A DNA stretch of 64,000 nt, taken from Heliocidaris tuberculata. Its lineage: Eukaryota; Echinodermata; Echinoidea; Camarodonta; Echinometridae. A model generated the notes under the pieces. That model had not been told where the DNA came from and did no database searches. It saw only the letters and a program-made list of their open reading frames with translations. The number at the start of each line of letters is the position of its first letter. Position 1 is the first letter of the stretch. This document shows, piece after piece, positions 11,390-26,198 of the stretch. The stretch lies in NCBI GenBank assembly GCA_025618425.1, contig CM046832.1, positions 71,324,187 to 71,388,186 on the forward strand, given 5' to 3'. The position numbers and the translations under genes are program-made.

Positions 11390-14110
11390 ACCAAAGAGTT
11401 GTAGGATCTCTATGTTATATACAACCCGCTCTGCTCATCCTCACGCTACGAAAGCCGAAAATTCTTTTCTGTCAGATTGAAACAAACTTGAAAGTACTGT
11501 GTTGTGTTCAATAAAACTTTCATTTAAATATCATGAACGATGTTTTAGAATTTACACGCAAGGTGGATATAAACGTACATTACTAGTAATGTAGAGTATT
11601 ACTATAAGACTACATTATTTGACTCAACAACGTTGTCCCTACTTCTCATGAAAAGTGTTCATATTTCATACACACTATAATGCTCGACTAAGGTAGTATC
11701 AATATCAGTTGTAATCCTCAGGAATATAGTATAGTTTTTTCCTTATCACGGCAAAATTAATTGACGTTTCATCTATTCATAACTAGCAGCGTTCTGTTTC
11801 ATTGATTTTGATTTCAGTGCAAACAATTATGAAGAACATAAAGCGAATTACAAATGACATGTATTTAAGTAACATATCTAATGATGTTCGTTTCTACATC
11901 TCTATTTCCCGGAAAAGGAATTATTAATCAACCACAAGAATCCAATAATCTTTAAACTTATCCCGGTAAATATGGAGCACTAGAAGATGCGTTACGTCAC
12001 TTGTTTACATATATCTACAGAGTATAATCTTCTAAATAATCTTATCACGAATCACTGACTCGACTACATCCACATGTATCATAATCTAACAATTTATATT
12101 TCGTTCGCTGGATCCGCTCCAATTAAAATCATGTTGGCTATTGGTATAACATTTATCAGTCGATCGGTCTCATCGAAGGCATTGCTTCTAAAAATCAAAG
12201 AAATACAATCAAATTTTTTTTTTCAAGCTTCTACGATAATGCAAAATGTTTCCATACATAAAAAGTGCAAAAATAGAAAATATAATGTTCAAATGAGCCT
12301 TGAAAAATGAAGTAAATAAACATGATAAAGGCAAACGGAGCAATATTCCGGTGGAATATGCCGTATCTGGGCAGCAAAATTGATTCAAAGTGCAAAAGAA
12401 AAAATTCAAGTATACATAATATAATGTAATGTTTATAGGACAATAGAAAGCTATGCACAAACGCATATACATATAGACAATATTCAAAATTTTCGAAAGC
12501 TCTTGATTATCAAGCCTGTCTCATTGATATTTTTAAAAAAGTCAGAAAAGGAAGAAAATTTACCCTATTATCCCAGGATTGGTGATTGTGTTATTTGGTT
12601 TGAAAACATCTCTGTGGGTTTGAAATAAAAAGAGATAATCTGTAAGTTGTGTAAGTATCCTAGGATTATCAAACTCTACTAACTTGTCTGATTACGCCTA
12701 AAAATGGCAGCATAATCGTCTCAGAACTTTTACCCTTACGTCATCTGGAAATTCGCTTACTCCTACCGATTGATTTACAGCCCTAAAGTATACAAGGGCA
12801 GATGTCCTTACAATGCAAAACGTGCAAGGAGCATCTTTTTCACAGAAGTGTGTGATCGGTATTATGGAAGGAGAAGGATCCCTATTAGTAATAGTTAGAG
12901 TTTTGGAGAGTTTCATTCAATAAAACTAAGATTCGGAGTTTTCACCCTAAGAATTCAAACCGTAATCTGTAGATTATGTTTATTTTAACCATAGAACAAT
13001 TGAAATCTTATGGTGGATTTTTAAAATCTCCCTTAGTAGTAGGATTTACTCCCAAAAAGAAAGGCACCTGCTTCATTTATATTCAGTCATTAGATGGAAG
13101 ACGATACATATTCAGTGAATACATTGTCAGTACGGTGGCAATCTTTTGCTTTCAGTAGACCGCTTCGGTAATGTATGCAAATTTTATACATACCTTTCAA
13201 ACAAAGGTTGTTCTTGACAGCCTGATAGCTTGCCGGACGTAGCAACAAGTAATGTATGCAAACTGGATTCCAAGCACTGAAGCTCATTTATAAAAAGCAG
13301 GTTAATGGAATAGCTCGTCACTAGGTGCTCAGAGAAGAAATGTGCATAAATTTGTATACATTACACAACCGGTCTATTGGTTCGATGTCGATAATTTGCG
13401 AGTATAGGTCCACTGCTACTTTATATTGTTATTGTACATTGGAATATTAGGAAATTATACATTTTATTTCGATTGAATGAATCATGTGCTCTTTATTTAA
13501 TTAATTCAATCTAAATATACTATCTGTTTTAAGTAAAAGTATACTCTATTTTAATAGGTAAAAGAGGCTTAGATAAAATAAGGTAATTTATTAACTTGGT
13601 ATGGATTACCTAATGAATTATATATCAAGATAAAACGGTCATTCAATAGGTATCTTGTTAGCTTCTTCATAATAAAATGCACCTTCAACTATCATTACAG
13701 CTCGAATTGCATTTTTTCATTTCATAAAATGTCGCTAGAAAACGTATGTACCTACCCCAGGAGACCATCAGATTAAGCTGATTGAAAAATTAAAGTAAAG
13801 TGCGTAACATACAACCTTATATTATGTATCTTAAAGTATAGTTTGCTACTTCATCTGTAAAATAGAGATTGAGGGACATTTCAACTGTTGATAGCTAATG
13901 CCTTTTAAAAATCTGTTTGCTGGCTTCATTAAATGTACTTTAATCAATCATTTTGTTTTTATCATTGATTGATAAACGAAATTGAATTGGCTAACATTTT
14001 GTGACAAATCTTTTCGGAGATAATAAAACGTTGAATTTCGATGAATGTCAGCTGAACAAGTCCTAGATTAAATGACACAATATTTCAATAGGTATTCCAT
14101 AATAATAACA
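11390..14110. other. Intergenic DNA, probably including the transporter 3' UTR
   Basis: No gene or recognised repeat. The part nearest 14498 should contain the transporter's 3' UTR on the minus strand. Reverse-strand AATAAA hexamers (TTTATT on the plus strand) occur near 13463 and 13492 and are candidate poly(A) signals. The true 3' end is unknown. Confidence 0.35.
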
Positions 14111-14113
14111 TGT

Positions 14114-14240
14114 AGCTTTTACAGCAGACCTTGATATTATTATTATTGCTATCATTATTATTGTTATTATTATTGATTTTGTCTTTTCCGAATAAACAAA
14201 AATATATTAGTAATAATATCAAGGTCTGCTGTAAAAGCCA
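14114..14240. mobile_element. Short foldback MITE with ATT core
   Basis: GCTTTTACAGCAGACCTTGA at 14115 is repeated in inverse at 14219-14238, extending into AATATTATTA. The 70-bp loop is an (ATT)n-like microsatellite. It sits about 260 bp beyond the transporter stop codon, so it would be transcribed in the 3' UTR. Confidence 0.7.
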
Positions 14241-14498
14241 CATCTTTTCCTTTCCGTTATCTTTTCTGGAAGGGAATGTATCGATCGACCGGTTCCGGTA
14301 AACAATGATTATTCAATGGCATATCCCCCGCTGTCTCTTGTTTACAGATCTCTCTCGAAAAAAAAAATAAAGATGATAAAGCATATTACAGTATTAGTGC
14401 CATGAATCGCTACATTTGTGGACGATTCAGGGTCGTTGTCGTGACTATTAGCATGATTAGCTTAGCGAATTACGCTGTCATCTGGCTTCTGAAAGAAA

Positions 14499-14582
14499 TC
14501 ATCCGAACTTCTCCATTTCATTGGTCTCTGCGTAATCATCGGACTGTGGTTGGATAGATGGTTTGAGCAAGAATTTGACTCT
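14499..14582 (-). CDS. SLC6 transporter exon 14 (last)
   Basis: Acceptor TTTTTCTCTAG precedes the exon; phase 0. It encodes [20 protein letters not shown], then NEMEKFG and a TGA at 14499-14501 (residues 613-639). RVKxLLxPS matches the start of the cytosolic tail in taurine- and creatine-type SLC6 proteins, which supports this tiny exon as the true end. No obvious PDZ ligand. Confidence 0.88.
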   Translation of the reverse strand, partial: RVKFLLKPSIQPQSDDYAETNEMEKFG

Positions 14583-17500
14583 CTAGAGAAAAAGAAAAGA
14601 AAGTTAAAAAATAAGAATAAGAGAGCAGGAAACACTCATTATAGGGAGGGGGCTCTATACGATATATATGGGCTAATAGAAAAAGAAAAAGAAAAAACAA
14701 AATAAAAAACAGTTTAGTGCGGCATATCTGAACGAGCCTGAAGGCATACAGACCCAATATTACCTTGGGCTGACGTCTCTTGCCTGAATATCAACTTTCT
14801 AATTTCTGAATGTTGCTAGTGAGCAAGCAAAAGATTGTGCACTTTATCAGGTAAGTGAAAATGTACCTTCATCATAAAATATACTAAACAAAACAAAATA
14901 TTACAAACAGACCCTCGCTGATTGCCCGAATATGAGGAAATGTTTGCCCGTTTATTGGTCATTTCAAAATTCTCGGGGGAGGGGGGGGGGGGGACAGCCC
15001 CAGCATCACACACCCTTGCACACCTAAAAACAGACAGCAGCACAAGAAGTGCCCTCCCCCCCAAAAAAAAAAAAACAAACAACAAAACAAAACAAAAAAC
15101 AAAACTATTCCAATGAATATCTTTTTGCAGTGACCAATGTCAAGCAATAATAATAATAATAGTGAGTTCTTGTATAGCGCGCATGTCTGTCAGACTTTAG
15201 TGGTATTCCAATCGCACTATTTGCCCGTGGTATAAAGAGCCTAATAAGGTATTGCTTGAGAAAGAAATAAAAGGCATGATGGAGAAGTAAATGGATATAG
15301 CTGGGAATAGTAGGTTGAGACGGCTATATACAAGATGCGTCAATTCTATGGCGCCAATCAAGGACATTCATACAAACTGATAAACACATCCTGGGAGCGA
15401 CACAGACGCTGTTTCTTGACACAGAGGTGCCAGGGGTAGCGCGACGGGAGGAACACTGGCCAGTGGAAAATCATTGAATCTACACATACTGATGACTGTG
15501 TATAAAGCAACAGGTCTTTATATAAGATCCATAATGTATGACATAGGTTGTTTGAAAGTGAACGGATTAAACGGATCAATTGGTGCAGAGAAATGCCGCA
15601 TCGTCTGAAACCGGCATCTCGGACAGGGGTGTCGATTCGTTTTTCGGATTGGGGGGGGGGGGGGGGGGGGGAGACAGCCTTATAGTACCCTTCATGATTT
15701 TCTTAACGCCTCTTAATTACCAGCTTCTCCACGGTTATTGAAGCGTGGAGCGCGCGGCAAAATTGAAGTCTGATCGTGTAATACCTTTTAAGTTTCATTG
15801 TTTGGAAGGTTTAATTTCCCGAGCCTTGCATCATTTTCCTTGTTTTATTTTACACCTCCGGATTTATTGGTAGGGCAAAACTATGTTTGCCCTCCCAATA
15901 TTTTCGGGGGGGAATGCCCCCTGCCATCCCATAATTGACGCCCCTGTTCTCAGGTAATTTTCGCAAATTGATACCAACCTCTATGATAGGACCGTCGACT
16001 GTACTAATCTGATACAGCATGGTAAGTGGAATACACAACATGGATGAGAGAGCCAAACAGAATCCTAACCCTTCAGCCCATCTTGGGTACTCATAGTCAT
16101 CGTAAGTCATAGGACCCCAAGTCACTATGCTAAAGATCCAGATAGCCTGTTAGTCGGTAAATGATTACAAAGAAAAGCAAAAATAAATCAATGTTTTCTT
16201 CGTATCATATAGGGATGCAATACAATTATTATATCATGATTAAATGGGGAGTTTCAGAGAACTTGGCCCTGTAGCATTTTCCTCGCATATATATTAAACA
16301 TAAGGTTTTACCATCATCATTCATTGTATCAAAAGCAGGACAGATTATCGGAAGATACACAAGAGCGAGGACGGGATATGGGTAAGGTTTTAGAACGTCA
16401 GGTATGACTATAAGCTACTTTACTACAATGTATGGATTCTTCAAACGTTTGTTATCAAATGTTATAAGAGGGCACAGACAATTCTTTGCTTGAAAGGTTT
16501 CAAAGAGAAAAATTGTTTACATTGCATCGACTTTTATATGATTTTTGAAAAAATTTAACATTTGAAAATTTAAATAGTGAAATATATACATGAAAATGGG
16601 ACATTGGTCAAGACTGTTGCTCTATTTGGGACAGGTGGTTTCACAGTGGCGCCCGCCTTGGAAAGGTGGAGGGCTACAGCTGCAAATAATCTCAGCCGAA
16701 ACTACACCGCTATGGCCGCAAAATGATGGTCGCTGTAATGAGCGTAAAATTTACGCAACAAATTCAAGGGCCTTAGATTAATTTTACATGTTCTATCTTC
16801 ATATTAATTTTTCTACCACCAGGTAATAATTTTTTACAATTCAAATTTAGACCAAGAGAAGTCAAAATTTCATTAATTTTTTTTCTCCAGAAATTCCTTT
16901 GATTTTCATATTTTTCGTGCAATTTCAGAGGAAATTCATCATCTTGAGAAATACATACCAATGTTATACCAGGTAGAGAAACCATCCAACAGTACTTAAA
17001 CCAAGGGAATGGTCGATACCCTATCATATCAACCAAGTTCTCATAAAACCGATTGGAACCTATAAAGAAGACAAGAATGGGTCATGGACAATGAAACATA
17101 TACAAGTAGAACATAAGCAATAAAAAAACAAATGTAACCATCCCACCCTCCCCCTCGCCACATGCGAGTAAGCGTTTTATCTTTGCTAACACTCTACTTT
17201 AAAGTTATCAATTCGATTTTCAATATAAAATCCTAATTATGACAAATACTCATTTATCTTTTGAAAGGTTAAGTGCTTCTCCAAACATGATCCATTCAAT
17301 CACCTTCATTTCATTTTACAATGTTAGATATGACCTCTAGACTAACTTTGAAGAAATCACTCATTTAAAGATCTGCATGTTTTGGCTGCAAAAATTGGAA
17401 ACGAAAACCATTCGCATTTATACAATAAAAATAGGGGCACACATGGGTCTTCGTCTTAAACCATCCATGATTATGATTGATATATGTTTGCTCACCATAG

Positions 17501-20500
17501 AACCAGCTGACAGTAATTCCTTCAAAGAAAGCAATCCAGAGAAGAGCCATGCCACTCACTGCATACGCATCAAAGATTTGAAAGACATACATCCCGCCCT
17601 TTTACATTTTTACACAAATAAACAAAAATAAATCAGAAACCAAGATTAGCGTTTTGTAACAATTTATAATAGACATGTACTCCTAACGAACATATATTTT
17701 ATTCTCAACTACCACTTTATAATCGGGTCACAGATTATACTATTTTTATAAAATCGGTTTGTATTCGCGTGTGTCCCAAGTCAAGCCAAAGCAAACCTCT
17801 CAAGGTTTGCATCAGTCCAAGGCTCCAGTGGCGGATCTACGGGGGGGGGGGGGGGGGGGGGGTTAGGGGGTTTAAACCCCCCCCCCCCTTGGGCTGCCAA
17901 GTAAACATTTAATGTGCATAGGAAAACCAAAAAAAAAAAAGAGAAAAAATAGAGCATGCAAGTATGCTTAAAATCGCAAGCTGGCAACCCTAAAAATGAA
18001 AAATCTCCCTACTGTGGGAGGGGGGTATCCCCCCTCCCACACCCTCCCCCCTTGGAAAAAAGCTAGATCCGCCCCTGGGCTCCCTAGTTTCTCTAGCATA
18101 ATAATATTTCTATGACACATAATATTGAAAATCGAAAGCATCATGACTTTCAAAATCAGTCAGAATGACGTATTGGGGATAGTCAGGTCAGTTTAGGGTT
18201 TGACCCCTAAAAATTGCAACAAAAGGTTTTTTGACGGTTTTCAGTAGTATTTGACATCAGGAATATCAAACTAAAAGTCTAAGAAAATCGGACCTCCGGA
18301 AAGTAGTTATTTTCAAAATGGCGTCCAAGATGGCCGCCAGTACCTTAAATTAGACATAAATCATGAAATATCCATCCTAGAGATGTAATTTGGGTCTTTA
18401 TACCTAGGTTTTGGGGGTCGAGAAATTGATTCAGACCACTTGAAATGTGTTATAGCTGTCAGTTACCCGGGAAACCCAAAATGGCCGCCAATTTCCTAAA
18501 AGTGACCGGAAGTAACTTTTTGACTAGGATGTGTAATTATCCAGTTTAAAAGTGTATTTTAGATTTCAGGATATTCATTAATCCCCATTAACATGATTAA
18601 AGTAAGGAAAAGGATTAAATAAGCTATCTATTCAAGACAATACCTAAGCTGACAACCACTTCGCCATCCAAGATGGACGCCGGTACCTAAAAATAGCCAT
18701 AAAATCAAGAAATATCCATCCTAGAGAAGTAGTTTGGGTGTCTATACTGAGGTTTTGGGCGTCGAGAAATTGATTCAGACCACTTGAAATGTGTTATGGT
18801 GATCAGTATAACCGGATTAAGTGTAAAAGTGTTTCAAGATATTCACTGATACGTGTTGTTGAAGTACAGAAAAAGTATTACAGTAGCCTTATTTTTAAGA
18901 CGGTACCTAAAATCGTCTCCATTTTGTCATTCCATATAGTTGCCAGCACCTAAAAATATCTATATACCTGGCTACATGTATCTTTTGAGGGTCGAGAAAT
19001 TAATTCAGACCAATAGCGATCAGTTAACCTAGAAATCCAAGATGACGCCAACAATTGACATTAAAGGAGAATTAACCCCAGAATATAAATGTACTTATGT
19101 TCAAAGGGATATTTTCTTAATAACTGGCCTGTAACACTTAAGAAATAAAATATCAGAAAAAGGTTTAAATCAAGACATTCTAGCACACCGTATCATCTAT
19201 TAACACTTTACATTGGGACTGCCATTTTCTTGATGATATAGAGTTGTACATGAACCATTGGAAACCATTCCGGTCAGGAAGATATTTTTAATCATAGAGC
19301 TAAATTGCTTCTCTTCATTACAAAAAAAATCCCCATATATGACGGAAAATACATAACAGGTGTATACATATATTCTAAAATTTGAAATTTATAGATTTCT
19401 TTTTAAATTCTCTGGTTTTACTAAATAGAAATCAATTTCTTGGGCTTGCCTGGCAGAGCAGAACATGATTAATACAACGCGCATTCTGACTATGAAGTCC
19501 ATTATTTCAAAGTAGGTGAAAGCATTGTTTGTCACTATTGACGCTCGGGACAGTTATCATCCATAAATTTGAATTAATTAGCTCCGTCGCGTACGTCATA
19601 GTATCAAGAAAATAGATTTCTGTGTAGTAAAATAGTAATTTTCAAAGAAATATGAAATGCATTTTTGTTTTTAGAATACATGTATATTTCTTTTAAATAT
19701 TTCAAATCTCAAATGGGATTTTGTATCAGGAAGAAAGACAATTTTGCATTCGGATTAAAAATATCTTTATGTACACATCAAGAAAATGACAGCCCCCAGG
19801 TATCGCTAGCAGACGATAAATTTTGCTGAGAAAATCTTGATTTATACCCATCTCGTATATTTTAATGCAAAACTATGTAGGACAACAAGAAGGAATAGAT
19901 TACATCTTTGAATATAAGGACATTTATATTTTGAGGTTAATTCCCCTTTAATGTCTAAATATGACCTACATGGTGAAAACCTGAACTACAGTTAAGGCAG
20001 GAATGGTACAAAATCTAAGATGGCAGCAAAGTATGGGTATACACAAATAAAAATGTATTAAAGTAATTTGGTAGCCTTCTGATTCTGGATGGTATCCACG
20101 ATAGTATACTATTAATACATGGTTGGGAGTGCGTTAGTGCGATCTGGCAACACAAAGGTTTTTATCGTGGTGTACTAACACACGAGGCGTAGCCGAGTGT
20201 GTTAGACACCACGATAAAAACCTGCGTGTTGCTGGATCGCACTAACGCACGAACTCACAACCATGTATTAATAGTTTTATAAAACGGGTCTACAATTTTA
20301 GTGTTTTCTTACAATCTTAGTGTTTGATCCGAATTAGCCGTGCGTTAGTCCCCTCGCCGTGCGTTATCACTTTTTTTTTGCACGGTCACGTGATGTTATT
20401 TGACCAATCAGGATGGTTACATTCTTGAACCCGTTTTATAATCGCCATTATGACATTCAATATGGCCTCCAGTATTCTAACGCATAGGCCGCGGAGCGTT

Positions 20501-23500
20501 TTTGAAAGTGGGGGGGGGGGGGGGGGGGGGTTGATCTGATTTCACTAATAAATGACAATTTTTGAGCCTTTTTCGGAGATTTTTTTTAAACGTGTCTACT
20601 CAGAAAAGTAGGGGGGGGGGTGTTGCAGCCCCCAAGCTTCCCTTACATTATGCTGTCAACCCTACCGCTTTTGGCAGGAGTCTCACGTCACCACGCTCAT
20701 TCTCCTGCCGCACTGTGGGCCAGAATGAAAGTCAAAGTGTGCCAAAATTCGTATCTGATATATTTTGGAACAAAACAAGATAACTCAGGGTAATTTGACC
20801 CGTAGAATCCAATGGAAATACTTTGTACGATGTCAAAAAATGGCTGATTTCTAATTTGCTGCTGAAAACGTAATAATAGAGAACAAAATAACCATAACGA
20901 CGTGTGGTGTCTCCGGTCAAACTAAAAAATTTTAAAGTCATACCTCGTCATCATGCTGATATACATGTATTTGACAAGAAAAGTAGTTTGGATAGAGGGA
21001 ATGAACAGTGTTAGGTGATTTGAAAAAAAAACCCGCTAAACCAAATTATTCCAACATAAAAACACCTCATTACCCCCCCCCCCCCCCCCTTCTCTCTCTT
21101 AAGGGGGATATTCGTGTTGCATGATAGTTGTCAGGAACTCAATCTTCTGGGAAAACATCATGAATTAGTAACTGTTTAATAATAAGCAATTTTATATTGC
21201 TCATTTGTCTATTCTCTTAATTCACTTTAATACCTACTCAGCACAAGAGACAATGGCAATTGTAGTATTCATTTATGATAAGCTTTTGCAAGGCTATGCA
21301 AGATTATGCTATATGAATACTTGCTTAATTTCCTTGAAACTTTACTTTACCCATTAACCCTTAAAGGGCAATCCAACCTTGGTAATATGATTTGTTTGTA
21401 TGAAAGCAGAAAAATAAGAAAAACAGGATGGTGAAAGTTTGAAAGAAATCGGACAAGGAATAAGATAGTTATGGATGTTTGAAAAATGAGATCACTACAT
21501 CTATGCGAATCTCAAATTGGCAATTCATGATTCAATCATGACATGTTTGTGGACAACTCTCCCATTTGTCTACACAAAAATATCATTAATTTGCGGTTTT
21601 CTTCGAGGCGCTTTTACCCTCGGGGCAGTACTCAAAATATATTGGAGACAGCATATTGTTATAGGCCCTCATGAAAGAAATTGAAAATTTTGAAAAAAGT
21701 GACATTTTAGTCATTTTGTGTATTGGAGCGAGTGGGGGAGTTGTCCACAGCTACATCACAGCGGCATTACCTATTTGGCCAATTTGAAATTCCCATATGT
21801 ATAGTGATTACAACTTTCAAAAAATCATAACTTTCTTATTGCTTGTCCGATTTCGTTCAAACTTTCACCAATCTGCTTCTCTGATTTTCCCCCTTTCTTT
21901 CAAAGCAACTTGATATTAAGGTTGGATTTCCCTTTAATATACCCCTATGTACCAAACGCAGGGCCACAGTACAAGATAATAACTGTTCGAGATACATAAA
22001 CCCATTAGCATGCATTATTGATAACAATGATTAGGCTTATACGGTGCCCACATGCACAGACGAATAAACTAAAAAAAAAACTTGCAATTCAAATTAAACT
22101 ATCACGCGTATTGGGCTTGTAGAGGGCGCTGTAGGAAAGTCGTCGTCAGATCGAGACATCCATACGCAGAGTTTGGCCAACTTGGTTTCAGTTGGGCACA
22201 ACATGGCGTATATATTCCTTTGTAATATGTTTGCCTAACAAAGCATCATACCGCCATATTGTTACCCACTGGAGCAGAGTTGGCCAAACTCTAAGTATGG
22301 ATGGCACTGGTCGTAGCCAGAGCTACAGGGCCACAGCGCCTCTTCACCGCCACGGTGGCTCCACTTCAGGCGTAAAAATTGTAAACATGGGGGTATAAAA
22401 TTGGCTTTAACTTAAAAACGGGGCAGAAACGGGCAGCCAAATTTGGTGTCAATATAAAGCTTAGACCTTGGAAATGTTCTTTCTATGAACTCTAAAGCCG
22501 AAATCGGCAGCAATATTAAAAATTTATTTGTATTAATGAAAAAAAATCTTACTTATTACTAATTTTAGCAGGTTTACCACAAAATAGTTAATATATCAAT
22601 ATCAATTAGCTTTCGAATTGATACCCATCGACAATGTTAAATGAGTTATTAGGGAAAAAATTCAAATAACTTGTCGGCAAAATTTGGTCCTTGACATCCC
22701 CCATTCAATGATGGTCAAGCGACACCCCTCGTAACGAGGGTTTTTGCCCGCAGCCAAGTTCATACGTACCTCCATGACCATGAGTAATCCTAAGAAGTAT
22801 GAACTGATACAGACGACGAGCACGAATAGTTCACGATGATACGGACGACGCAACCATGTAGGGAATAGATCTCCCACAGCCGTTACAAAACCCTCTACAC
22901 CAACGAACTGCATGACAGACGACAGAGGGGGCAAGGAGTTGGGAAACGAACAATGAGGGAGGGGGGCATCTCATTGTGGACAACTACTTTTAACCAATGT
23001 GGAAAGGACATGCCACGTACCGAAAGTATGGAGTGAAAGGGGAGAATGTGAAATAAACTGAATTGAATTTCAGCGGAAAAGATATTTATTGAAAACCACA
23101 TTGCAGCTCAAAAGCTGAATTAAATTTGATATACATCATGCAAAAAAATACAAGTAAAAAACAATTTGAAAGAATTAAATTAGCTATTTTAAAAGAAAAT
23201 CATGATGTGGAAACGTTCTATTCAGATGAGGATGATGTGGAATGAACAAAATAATACTCTTTCATCCTCTTTCGATATATTTATGTATATCAAAGAGGCT
23301 TTTGAAAGTGTATTACACTTCTTCATGGGGAAGAGGAGAGGTCCATATAGAAGAAATTGTTTTTTCCATACTTACCTCACTATCTAATCCCACCATAAGT
23401 ATCATAATGAAGAACAGAACGGCCCACAAAGGTGCTAGCGGCATTAGAGCGACAGCACGCGGATAGGCTATGAAAGCTAGACCAGGACCTGGTAAGGAAA

Positions 23501-26167
23501 TGAGTGACATGGCGTACAGCTAGCTAGTAATCAAACAACTCATGAATGCCCTGTCCAGCCAGGAGCCTCTTGCACGATGAAACACAACTTAAAAACTCAA
23601 ACGCAGAATGACTTTAAGCCTATCAAAATTGGGTATTTTAGACTTGCGTTAGATTTCATTTTCTGAGTTGCGTTTTAATAATCGCAACTTTTTATTTGAT
23701 CAATTCCTCTTTTATCATATACGGGTTCCCTTCTCACACTTCTGTGATCTTGTTAATTCGCATTTCGCAGTAGCAATCTCCCTACCCTAATGATGTCAGT
23801 GCCCCTCAGTGCCGGGACCATAGGCCGGGACAATAGGCCGGGACCCAAGAAGCCACTGCATGCGAGACGGATTTTTAACAAACATAAAAACAATGAAACC
23901 GAGAAAATAAAAATGACGTATTTACGGAGGTAGTATGGAAAAGGTTAATAAATACTCAGATAAAGGAAGAGCATATATATCCTTTGGATAAAGGAACGAT
24001 ACCTTACGCTATACTCGTGACCATGGCATTTACAATTGAAAGACGCACGGTAGGACAGGGGGGGGGGGTGCGATGGATGCGTGCGCATCCCCCCCCCCCC
24101 CCCCCCCCCCCGCTAGCGACTAGAGGTCCGCTGACACGCACACAAAATAGTACAAAAGTACACTTAAAATGCAACTAAAAGTTGATTTTCATATTTAAAA
24201 AAAAAAAAAATTTCCCCTACCCTGGAAGGGGGACCATGAAAATATTATGGCCATCGCACAGCTGATATCACGAAAGATTTTAGAAAATATTACAATTATG
24301 TCGTGTTCAAAAATATAAATTCTTCTTGGCAGAAGTTGTCGATATAGTCATATTAAAGGGGAGATTGCCGGGCACTCGTCACTTATTAATTCATATATTA
24401 ATATCTTTTATAAATTTTGAGTCATCCAGTTGGCGAAAAGGCCCGATTGGGTACAAAATTGGGGCGAGATTTGACATTGGATGACATTCCTCCAATTCGC
24501 ATCAGATTATTAGGTCTTCTCTCTGAAGGAAGGCGTACATTCAGTTTGGATTGTATTATGACTTTTCCGAAACTCAATCACGAAAATTTAAGATCTGACC
24601 ATTGTTAACTAATTTTCTCATAAATTTGACGGGTCATAGGTAGTTCGCTCTAAGATTTGTGTGCGTGTATGGGGGAGGGGGGGGGGGGGCTTTAAACCCA
24701 TGTCATACATTAGCGTTTCGGCATAAAACATAAAATCCTTACAGCGAACGCAATATGGGGCGCCAAGTGTTCACCAACTTATTCCGTCCAAATTTGCTTC
24801 ATTTTGTGACAAAATTCAATCAAAACTCGTTTATGTTACAAAATTAATGAATAGCTATTCATTTTGTAACAAAATGAATTTAATAGGGTAATTTTGTAAC
24901 AAACAAAAAATTCTGTTACAAAATTAACATTACGAAATCATTTTGTCCGATTTCATTTTGTAACGAAAATCATTCTGTTACAAAATTAACATGACAAAAT
25001 TTTCATTTTGTTACAAAAATCATTCTGTTACAAAATGAACATGTCCAATTACATTTTGTAACAAAAATTATTTTGTCCGTTCTCATTTTGTAACGAAAAT
25101 AATTTTGTTACAAAATTAACATACGAAATTATTTTGTCCATTCTCATTTTGTAACAAAAATCATTCTGTTACAAAATGAACATGACCAAATTATTTTGTT
25201 CATTTTTATTTTGTAACAAAAATCATTTTGTTACAAAAATAATTTTGTTCATTTTCATTTTGTAACAAAAATCATTTTGTTACAAAATTAATAATGACAG
25301 AATAATTTGGTTCATTCTCATTTTGTAACAAAAGTCATTCTGTTACAAAATTAACATCACAAACTAATACTGTCCAATCTCATTTTGTAACAAAAATCAT
25401 TTTGTTACAAAATTAACACGACCAAATTATTTTGTCAATTTTCATTTTGTAACAGAATGATTTTTGTTACAAAATGAGAATGGACACATAATTTTGTCAT
25501 GTTAATTTCTTTGTTACAAATTACCTTTTCAAATTCATTTTGTTACAAAATGAATTGCTGTTCAATAATTTTGTAACCAAAATGAGTTTTGAGTGAATTT
25601 TGTTACAAAATGAGGCAAGTTTGAACAAAATAAGTCGGTGAACACTTGGCGCCCCCATGCGCGCCAAGTGTTCACCAATCTATTCTGTGAACACTTGGCG
25701 CCCCTAAGAGCGCCAAGTGTTCACCAACCTATTCTGTACCCACACAGTTACAAATTACCTTTTCAAATTCATTTTGTTACAAAATGAATTGCTGTTCAAT
25801 AATTTTGTAACCAAAACGAGTTTTGAGTGAAATTTGTTACAAAATGAGGCAAGTTTGAACAAAATAAGTCGGTGAACACTTGGCGCCCCTCTGCGCGCCA
25901 AGTGTTCACCAACCTATTCTGTACCCACACAATTTCATTCCGTACCACAGAGTTTTTATTTTGTCAAGTCATCGACGTACATATAGCTCAAAGAACGCTG
26001 ACTGGCCGAATGATTCATACAAATGGCCGGTCCACGTGTTTGGAGAGAGAGAGAAAGAGACACTGAAGAAAGGGAGAGAGAGAGAGAGAGAAGTGGAAAG
26101 AGAGATACATGGCTGAATGGTTCGCGGGCATATATACGGCCACGGCCGGTGCACATGAAGTGCACAA

Positions 26168-26198
<31 letters not shown>

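Larger units (their letters stand above)
17599..22769 (-). other. Transporter intron 10, repeat-rich
   Basis: A 5.2 kb intron. In order it holds a G-run element with inverted AGTGGCGGATCTA ends (17826-18079), a tandem array (18184-19060) with a foldback MITE inserted (19061-19951), a hairpin element (20108-20275), G runs at 20511 and 20611, a second foldback MITE (21361-21937) and a short MITE (22157-22304). No exon-like frame inside. Confidence 0.85.

Noticed and set aside
15850..15978. In-frame extension of transporter exon 13
   Set aside because: It follows a GAG|GTTGGT donor, lacks SLC6 similarity and is low quality; the alternative terminal exon at 14499 continues the family sequence.
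24800..25520. CRISPR-like regular repeats
   Set aside because: Units are self-palindromic CATTTTGTAACAAAA words within a eukaryotic foldback element, without unique spacers or cas genes.
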